A DNA stretch of 39,503 nt, from the NCBI GenBank assembly GCA_963642455.1, contig CAVIGM010000006.1, positions 1 through 39,503 on the forward strand, read 5' to 3'. Source of the stretch: Crickella sp963642455 (lineage in GTDB: Bacteria; Bacillota; Clostridia; Peptostreptococcales; Anaerovoracaceae). The notes beneath the pieces are model-generated. The model was not told the origin of the DNA. It saw only the letters and a program-made list of their open reading frames with translations, and ran no database searches. Position numbers and translations under genes: made by a program. Of the stretch, positions 8,405 through 13,577 are shown in pieces; position 1 is the first letter of the stretch, and every line of letters starts with the position of its first letter.

Positions 8405-9919
8405 ATGGATATTCTGGCACTTAACTTCAGACCTGTTCTTGCGATTATGTCATCGCTTCTTGCTTCTGGACTTGTCTATGTCCTTGGCGAGAGGGTGAAT
8501 AAGAATGTAAGAGAGGGAATAACTTTTGTCGCAGCATTTCTTCAGGCGGGCTTCGTATATTCGATGATTCCTGCCGTACTTGCTGGCGAGGAAATCAAGC
8601 TTAATGTACTTCAAATTGTTGAGGGCATCAATCTTGCATTTAATGTAGATGCGGCAGGAATGGTCTTTGCTTGCATCGCTGCAACTCTGTGGATACTGAC
8701 TTCTCTATATTCTGTCGGATATATGAGAGGACACGGCGAAAAGAATCAGACTGGATATTATTCGGCATTTGCAATGTGCCTTTGCGCGACAATGGGCATT
8801 TGCTTTGCTGCAAATCTTCTGACTTTCTTCATTTTCTTCGAGATACTGACAGTTGCAACATATCCTCTCGTTGTGCACTATAGAGACGATGAGGGCAAAC
8901 GCTCTGGTCATAAATATCTTGCTTATACATTGATAAGCGGTCAGATTTTCTTCGCAGCAATAGTAATAATCTATGTTGTTGCGGGAACTTTGGACTTCAA
9001 GCCAGGCGGTTTTGTTACATCTGACATGCTGCCAATGCCTTGGGCTATCATCGTATTCTTCATGATGATAGGTGCAGGAATTGTCAAAGCCGGCGTAATG
9101 CCTCTTCACAGTTGGCTTCCTGCAGCCATGGTTGCGCCAACGCCTGTAAGTGCTCTGCTTCATGCCGTAGCTGTTGTTAAGGCAGGAGCTTTCTGCACAC
9201 TCAGAGTCGTATGCTATGTATTCGGACCAGAATTCGCATCCGAGTGCAAGGGCTCTTTGATACTTGCGTGGATGGCTGTCCTTACAATTCTTATTTCGTC
9301 ATTTATTGCATTAAGAAAGGACAATCTCAAGGCGAGACTTGCTTATTCGACTATAGGTCAGCTCTCATATATCGTGCTTGGCATTTGCATAATTTCGCCA
9401 TTAGGCACAATCGGAGCTCTTTATCATATAGTTGCGCATGCTTTTCTGAAGATTACACTCTTCATGTGCGCAGGAGCAATCTTTGTAACAACACATAAGA
9501 AGAACATCAGCGAAATGGTCGGACTCAGCAGAAGAATGCCTGTTACATGCGCTTGCTTCGCTCTTGCGTCTGTTGGCATCGCAGGCTTCCCATTCTTTGC
9601 GGGCTTCGTCAGCAAGGCTAACATTATCATGGGCGCAATAGAAATGGGCAAACCAATCTATGCGGCTACGCTTATCGTAAGCGCACTTCTGGCACTTACG
9701 TATCTGATGCCAGTCGTGATAGTAACATTCAAGAAAAGTCCAGTTAATGCTGATTTTGCAGAGAGAGGCGAGGCATCCATGGCTATGCTTGTTCCTCTTG
9801 TAATAACATGCGTAGTAGCGATACTTCTTGGAGTATGTCCTAACCTTGGACTTCACCTCTATGATCTTGCTACAATGGCCGGTAATGCTGTATATGGAGT
9901 AGTGGGGGCTGGATTATGA
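8405..9919 (+). CDS. Proton-conducting antiporter subunit, MrpD/NuoL-like (paralogue 2)
   Basis: This 504-residue polytopic protein belongs to the same family as its neighbour, with Glu146 in FFEILTVATYP, Lys228 in GIVKAGVMPLHSWLP, and Lys259 in the HAVAVVKAGAF segment. That segment resembles NuoL/MrpA more closely than paralogue 1 does. It starts directly after the previous stop (GGGGGTGG as ribosome site) and its TGA overlaps the next start. A second full-length channel subunit goes beyond the minimal Mbh layout. Confidence 0.88.
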   Translation: MDILALNFRPVLAIMSSLLASGLVYVLGERVNKNVREGITFVAAFLQAGFVYSMIPAVLAGEEIKLNVLQIVEGINLAFNVDAAGMVFACIAATLWILTSLYSVGYMRGHGEKNQTGYYSAFAMCLCATMGICFAANLLTFFIFFEILTVATYPLVVHYRDDEGKRSGHKYLAYTLISGQIFFAAIVIIYVVAGTLDFKPGGFVTSDMLPMPWAIIVFFMMIGAGIVKAGVMPLHSWLPAAMVAPTPVSALLHAVAVVKAGAFCTLRVVCYVFGPEFASECKGSLILAWMAVLTILISSFIALRKDNLKARLAYSTIGQLSYIVLGICIISPLGTIGALYHIVAHAFLKITLFMCAGAIFVTTHKKNISEMVGLSRRMPVTCACFALASVGIAGFPFFAGFVSKANIIMGAIEMGKPIYAATLIVSALLALTYLMPVVIVTFKKSPVNADFAERGEASMAMLVPLVITCVVAILLGVCPNLGLHLYDLATMAGNAVYGVVGAGL

Positions 9920-10104
9920 TGATACTTATTTTGAAATATGTAGGAATAGGAATCGCCGCAACGCTTTTCATATATGTTCTGGCGAAGATTATTCTGCAAC
10001 ACACAATTAGAACTTCGACGGATTTCTACGAGAAGGAAGAGATTCGTCAGGAAGAAGAAATGCTTAAGAACATCACTGTCGTTAAAGAGGAGGCAAAGGG
10101 ATAA
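9916..10104 (+). CDS. 62-residue single-helix membrane protein of the antiporter operon
   Basis: I do not recognise a family. The protein has one hydrophobic helix (about 5-26) followed by a highly charged Glu/Lys/Arg-rich tail (about 36-62). It is tied into the operon by a 4-base ATGA overlap with the gene before and a TAATG overlap with the gene after, and it has its own purine-rich ribosome site (GGGGGCTGG). Its place between two channel subunits suggests an accessory or linker subunit, perhaps a positional counterpart of small subunits such as MbhI. That comparison is inference only. Confidence 0.75.
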   Translation: MMILILKYVGIGIAATLFIYVLAKIILQHTIRTSTDFYEKEEIRQEEEMLKNITVVKEEAKG

Positions 10105-11882
10105 TGGGATCAATACTTAACTACTTACATCCCGGCTTCATCATGATAGTGGCTGGGCTTATAATAATGGCTCTTCCTAAGAAGGCGGCTAAGATTCTGT
10201 ACCTTGCAGGGCCTGTGGCAGCGCTTCTGTCGTTGTTTACTCTCGATGATAAGAGCACACTTTTATATTCGATGACGAGGACGATCAAGATTCAGTTCAT
10301 GCATGTGGACAATCTTACGATGATCTTCATGGTGGTATTCTGCGTCATTGCGCTTATCGGGACAATCTATTCGATGCAATGCGAGAACAAGATAGAAATG
10401 GGCATGGCTCTTATCTATGCCGGAAGCAATATGTCGGTAATTCTTGCAGGAGACTGCCTCTCACTTGTTATCTTCTGGGAACTTGCGGCTCTCGCATCGA
10501 CATATCTTGTATATGCTAAACACTGCAGGAAATCCACAAGAGCTGCTTTCAGATATATTCTGGTGCATGGCTTTGGCGGAAATATGCTGCTTGTTGGTCT
10601 GCTCTCGTATATGTTCAATTACGGAACAGAAATTACAAATATAACAGGAACTAATGATCTTGCATTCTGGTTCATACTTATAGGAGTATCTGTAAATGCT
10701 GCAGTTCCGCCTCTGAACTCTTGGATGCCTGATGCTTATCCTGAATCGACAATAGGTGGCACCGTCTTCCTGTCGTCATTCACAACCAAGGCAGCTATCT
10801 ATGTAATGATAAGATTCTTCGCTGGAACGCAGTGGCTCGTATGGGTTGGCGTATTTATGGCAATCTACGGAGTCTGCATGGCGCTTCTGGAGAACGACAT
10901 CAGAAGACTGCTTTGCTACCACATTATTTCGCAGCTTGGCTATATGATCGCGGCTCTTGCGATTGGAGATGCCTGTGGTATAGACGGTGCAGCAGCACAT
11001 GCCTTCAACCATATTTTATATAAAGCAACCTTGATTATGTGCGCAGGCGCGGCTATCTACTCGACAGGAAAGAGGAAGATAAATGAGCTTGGAGGCCTTT
11101 ACAAGAAAATGCCGATTACGGCAATCACATTCCTTATTGCCTCGTTTGCAATCTCTGGAATGCCGTTCCTTAATGGTTTTGCGTCAAAGGCACTTGTAAT
11201 GCATTCGGTAGAACATGCGGGCTACGGAATAGCGGCGCTTCTTCTGACCGTAGCATCAGCCGGAACCTGGCTTTCGGTCGCACTCAAGGTTAACTATTAT
11301 GTTTTCTTCGGCCCATTCAAGGATAAGAAGGCTGAGAATGGTGAGGGAGAGGCAGCTGAGGTTGAGATAATTAGGCCTGTTCCTTTGAATATGAATATCG
11401 CCATGATACTTGGAGCGGCTTCTTGCGTTGTAACAGGTATATGGCCAGATCTTGTATATAAGCTGACGCCATTCCAGACGGACGGACATCCGTTCACGGC
11501 AGAGCATATAGCAGAATATTTGGCACTCTTTGTTGGAACTACGCTCGTATTCTGGCTTATGCGCAAGAAGATGGGACCTCACGACGAGCTGTCGCTTGAC
11601 TTTGATATTATTTATAGAAAAGGTCTTAACAGCTTCGTGCTCTGGCTCTCGCGTGGACTTCATACGGCATTCGGCTGCTGCGAGGAAGTGGCGCTCAAGC
11701 TGGCACATTATCTTGGCTCGCACTTTGGCAATCCATACCTTTGGACAGCAAATTCCAATAATGAGAAAATCAGATCTTACTCATTTGAGAATGAGGATCA
11801 CCTGATTGGAGATGTAATTATTGTAATAATTACCACGATGCTTGTTACTGTGATTGCAGCTGCTTGCGTCATTATTAAATAA
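10104..11882 (+). CDS. Proton-conducting antiporter subunit, MrpD/NuoL-like (paralogue 3)
   Basis: This 592-residue protein is the longest of the three channel-type subunits. It keeps Glu126 in FWELAALAS and Lys229 in SSFTTKAAIYVM. At the helix-7 position where the other two have Lys, it has Asn198, and the usual PLH has become PLN (Asn205), within NAAVPPLNSWMPDAYPE. A version of this helix with Asn occurs in some Na+/H+ antiporter subunit D proteins as far as I recall, so it may mark a subfamily rather than damage. The C-terminal portion (about 410-592) adds a charged loop and at least two more helices. The gene ends 11 bases before an assembly gap, so downstream members of the operon could be missing. 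Confidence 0.88.
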   Translation: MGSILNYLHPGFIMIVAGLIIMALPKKAAKILYLAGPVAALLSLFTLDDKSTLLYSMTRTIKIQFMHVDNLTMIFMVVFCVIALIGTIYSMQCENKIEMGMALIYAGSNMSVILAGDCLSLVIFWELAALASTYLVYAKHCRKSTRAAFRYILVHGFGGNMLLVGLLSYMFNYGTEITNITGTNDLAFWFILIGVSVNAAVPPLNSWMPDAYPESTIGGTVFLSSFTTKAAIYVMIRFFAGTQWLVWVGVFMAIYGVCMALLENDIRRLLCYHIISQLGYMIAALAIGDACGIDGAAAHAFNHILYKATLIMCAGAAIYSTGKRKINELGGLYKKMPITAITFLIASFAISGMPFLNGFASKALVMHSVEHAGYGIAALLLTVASAGTWLSVALKVNYYVFFGPFKDKKAENGEGEAAEVEIIRPVPLNMNIAMILGAASCVVTGIWPDLVYKLTPFQTDGHPFTAEHIAEYLALFVGTTLVFWLMRKKMGPHDELSLDFDIIYRKGLNSFVLWLSRGLHTAFGCCEEVALKLAHYLGSHFGNPYLWTANSNNEKIRSYSFENEDHLIGDVIIVIITTMLVTVIAAACVIIK

Positions 11883-11893
11883 GATCAAACAAG

Positions 11894-11904
11894 NNNNNNN
11901 NNNN
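11894..11904. other. Assembly gap (11 N)
   Basis: A run of 11 N lies between the antiporter operon and the infC promoter. The true distance and content are unknown, so the linkage of these two blocks is not proven by this window. Confidence 0.97.
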
Positions 11905-11929
11905 TAAAGGATAATAATTCAAGAAAGAG

Positions 11930-11958
11930 TTGACATTACAGGTCGAAATCTGTATAAT
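11930..11958 (+). promoter_or_regulatory. Perfect-consensus promoter of infC-rpmI-rplT
   Basis: TTGACA (11930-11935), a 17-base spacer and TATAAT (11953-11958) match the sigma-A/sigma-70 consensus exactly. Transcription would begin near 11965, leaving a leader of about 137 bases before the infC start. Confidence 0.92.
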
Positions 11959-11964
11959 AACTCA

Positions 11965-12101
11965 GTCAAAAGCAGAAGTTATCCGCTTCTCGCCTTATCG
12001 CCGCGGGGTAGATGAGGCCACATGAACTTGTTTGTTTGCCGCGGATGCTTCATGCGTCCGCGTTTTTTTATGATTTATTAACTAAGTACGGAGGTATCAT
12101 T
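11965..12101 (+). promoter_or_regulatory. infC/L20-type leader with attenuator
   Basis: The leader contains a first hairpin AGAAG (11974-11978)/CTTCT (11986-11990), then the self-complementary hexamer CCGCGG at 12001-12006. A second CCGCGG at 12039-12044 forms the base of the terminator stem. Pairing of the two hexamers would prevent terminator formation, which is the classic two-state attenuation layout. In Firmicutes the infC-rpmI-rplT operon is known to be repressed by L20 binding its leader. That L20 binds here is inferred from the arrangement. Confidence 0.7.
12040..12069 (+). terminator. Leader terminator (attenuator) upstream of infC
   Basis: A nine-pair stem, CGCGGATGC (12040-12048) and GCGTCCGCG (12054-12062) with one T-G wobble and the loop TTCAT, is followed directly by seven T (12063-12069). 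It lies before the infC ribosome site and would stop transcription before the gene. Confidence 0.88.
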
Positions 12102-12620
12102 ATTAGCAAGGAGACGCAACAGATTAACGAGGAGATTACCGCTAAGGAAGTTCGTGTCATTGACGAGAACGGAGAGATGCGCGGTGTTTTGAGCATCGAT
12201 GAAGCGCTTGCGCTTGCTGAAGAGGCTGATCTGGATTTGGTAAATGTATCGCCAAATGCCGAGCCACCAGTATGCAAGATCCTCGACTACGGTAAATACC
12301 GTTATGAGCTTCAGAAGAAGGACAAGCAGAACAAGAAGAATCAGAAGGTTACTGAGATTAAAGAAATCAGACTGAGCCCATCGATTGAGGACCACGATGT
12401 CCAGGTTAAGGCCAAGACAGCAATCAAGTTCCTCAAGGACGGAGATAAGCTCAAGGTCAGCCTTAGATTCAGAGGAAGAGAGCGCGATTTTACAGCTGCA
12501 GGCTATGAAGTTATGCGCAGATTCGCTGAGGCCGTTGAAGAATACGGTGTCATCGAGAAGGAGCCTAAGCTTGAGGGTAGAAGAATGAACATGTTCCTCG
12601 CCCCTAAGAAGGATAAATAG
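12102..12620 (+). CDS. infC: Translation initiation factor IF-3 (AUU start)
   Basis: This 172-residue IF3 keeps the 30S anti-association and initiator-tRNA selection domains: the N-terminal part INEEITAKEVRVIDENGEMRG, a Lys-rich linker (DKQNKKNQKVTEIKEIRLSP) and a C-terminal domain ending in LEGRRMNMFLAPKK. The reading frame stays open back to an ATG at 12012, but that would translate the attenuator hairpin. The ribosome site GGAGG (12090-12094) is 7 bases before ATT 12102, giving fMet-Ser-Lys-Glu. AUU starts in infC are well known and allow IF3 to limit its own synthesis. The gene is first of infC-rpmI-rplT. Confidence 0.93.
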   Translation: MSKETQQINEEITAKEVRVIDENGEMRGVLSIDEALALAEEADLDLVNVSPNAEPPVCKILDYGKYRYELQKKDKQNKKNQKVTEIKEIRLSPSIEDHDVQVKAKTAIKFLKDGDKLKVSLRFRGRERDFTAAGYEVMRRFAEAVEEYGVIEKEPKLEGRRMNMFLAPKKDK

Positions 12621-12657
12621 ATAATAATTTCAAAGTCATATAGGAGGTTAATGCATT

Positions 12658-12858
12658 ATGGCAAAGAACAAGATGAAATCCCATAGAGGCGCAATGAAGC
12701 GTCTTCACCTTACAGGATCAGGCAAGGTAAAGAGAAACAAGGCATACAAGAGCCACATTCTTACTAAGAAGACAGCTAAGAGAAAGAGAGGCCTGAGAAA
12801 GGCTACAACACTGACAAGTGCAGATCTGAAGCGTATGCTGAGATCAATGGCAAAGTAA
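12658..12858 (+). CDS. rpmI: 50S ribosomal protein L35
   Basis: This is a 66-residue, strongly basic protein of normal L35 length, with the typical segments KMKSHRGAMKRLHLTGSGKVKR and HILTKKTAKRKRGLR. It is part of the large ribosomal subunit. The ribosome site TAGGAGGT lies at 12641-12648. It sits between infC and rplT as in most bacteria. Confidence 0.97.
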   Translation: MAKNKMKSHRGAMKRLHLTGSGKVKRNKAYKSHILTKKTAKRKRGLRKATTLTSADLKRMLRSMAK

Positions 12859-12874
12859 TTAGGAGGTAAGAATA

Positions 12875-13231
12875 ATGGCAAGAGTAAAAAAAGGCGTAAA
12901 TGCACATAAGAGACACAAGAAGGTTCTGAAGCAGGCTAAGGGATTCTACGGAAGAAAGAAGAATACCTACAGAGCAGCAAATACAGCTGTAATGAGAAGC
13001 CTCAGATCAGCATACGTTGGTCGTAAGAATAAGAAGAGAGAATACAGAAGACTCTGGATCGCAAGAATCAGTGCCGGCGCAAGAGCTAACGGAATCAGCT
13101 ACAGCAGACTTATGGACGGACTGAAGAAGTCAGGAATCGATCTGAACAGAAAGATGCTTGCAGAGATGGCTATCTATGATGAAGCAGGCTTCGCACAGCT
13201 CTGCGAGACAGCTAAGAAGGCAGTTAAATAA
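12875..13231 (+). CDS. rplT: 50S ribosomal protein L20
   Basis: This is a 118-residue L20 with the basic N-terminal helix (ARVKKGVNAHKRHKKVLKQAKGF region) and the conserved RLWIARISAGARANG. L20 is an early assembly protein of the 50S subunit and, in Firmicutes, the autogenous repressor of this operon through the infC leader. The ribosome site is AGGAGGT at 12861-12867. Confidence 0.97.
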   Translation: MARVKKGVNAHKRHKKVLKQAKGFYGRKKNTYRAANTAVMRSLRSAYVGRKNKKREYRRLWIARISAGARANGISYSRLMDGLKKSGIDLNRKMLAEMAIYDEAGFAQLCETAKKAVK

Positions 13232-13233
13232 TC

Positions 13234-13410
13234 ATGGATTATGTACTTAGCCACTTGGGCCCGATTGTCATAGCATGCCTCATAGTTGCCGTTGCGGCAG
13301 TGCTGTGGTGGTACTTGCTTGACAAGAATGCGAGACTCAAAAAACAAAGGGCAGAGGCAAGAAGAGCTGCTGCCATGGCTGAGAAAGCCAACAAAGATAA
13401 CAACAATTGA
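13234..13410 (+). CDS. 58-residue single-helix membrane protein
   Basis: A small ORF begins 3 bases after the rplT stop and ends before the operon terminator. It encodes a short N-terminus, one hydrophobic helix (about 9-29: GPIVIACLIVAVAAVLWWYLL), then a basic, Ala/Lys/Arg-rich tail ending in Asn residues. The hydrophobic block followed by positive charge, and the position inside the operon before the terminator, support a real gene. The ribosome site is poor (AAGAAGG at 13214-13220, inside rplT), so translation is probably coupled. I recognise no family. Confidence 0.55.
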   Translation: MDYVLSHLGPIVIACLIVAVAAVLWWYLLDKNARLKKQRAEARRAAAMAEKANKDNNN

Positions 13411-13414
13411 AACG

Positions 13415-13448
13415 AAAGACCGCCTCGGAATCCCAAGGCGGTCTTTTT
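13415..13448 (+). terminator. Terminator of the infC-rpmI-rplT operon
   Basis: An eleven-pair perfect stem AAAGACCGCCT (13415-13425)/AGGCGGTCTTT (13436-13446) ends in a run of five T. It is an intrinsic terminator. Confidence 0.92.
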
Positions 13449-13481
13449 GCGTCCGTTGCGCGACGCCAAAGGGCACGAAAA

Positions 13482-13513
13482 CCTTGACTTTTCAAGGCTT
13501 TTGAGTGTATAAT
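13482..13513 (+). promoter_or_regulatory. Promoter with overlapping palindrome upstream of the glucosaminidase
   Basis: TTGACT (13484-13489), an 18-base spacer and TATAAT (13508-13513) form a good sigma-A promoter. The -35 box lies in a perfect 6-bp inverted repeat, CCTTGA-CTTT-TCAAGG (13482-13497), that could be a repressor operator. The leader to the ATG at 13578 is about 58 bases. Confidence 0.75.
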
Positions 13514-13577
13514 AACTCATAATTATACATTTTTGCATAATAATAGCAGGATGAAACATAAATCACAGGAGGTAAGT

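Noticed and set aside
4235..11882. Complex I (nuo) operon
   Set aside because: The MrpE/F/G, MbhD and MrpB signatures are antiporter-specific. No NuoB/C/D/E/F/G/H/I subunit is seen.
12012..12101. N-terminal extension of IF-3 from ATG 12012
   Set aside because: It would translate the attenuator hairpin and T-run, has no ribosome site, and the AUU start with GGAGG at 12102 gives the normal IF3 length.
13533..13577. Upstream ATG for the SH3b glucosaminidase
   Set aside because: There is no ribosome site before it, whereas AGGAGGT precedes ATG 13578, which gives a normal signal peptide.
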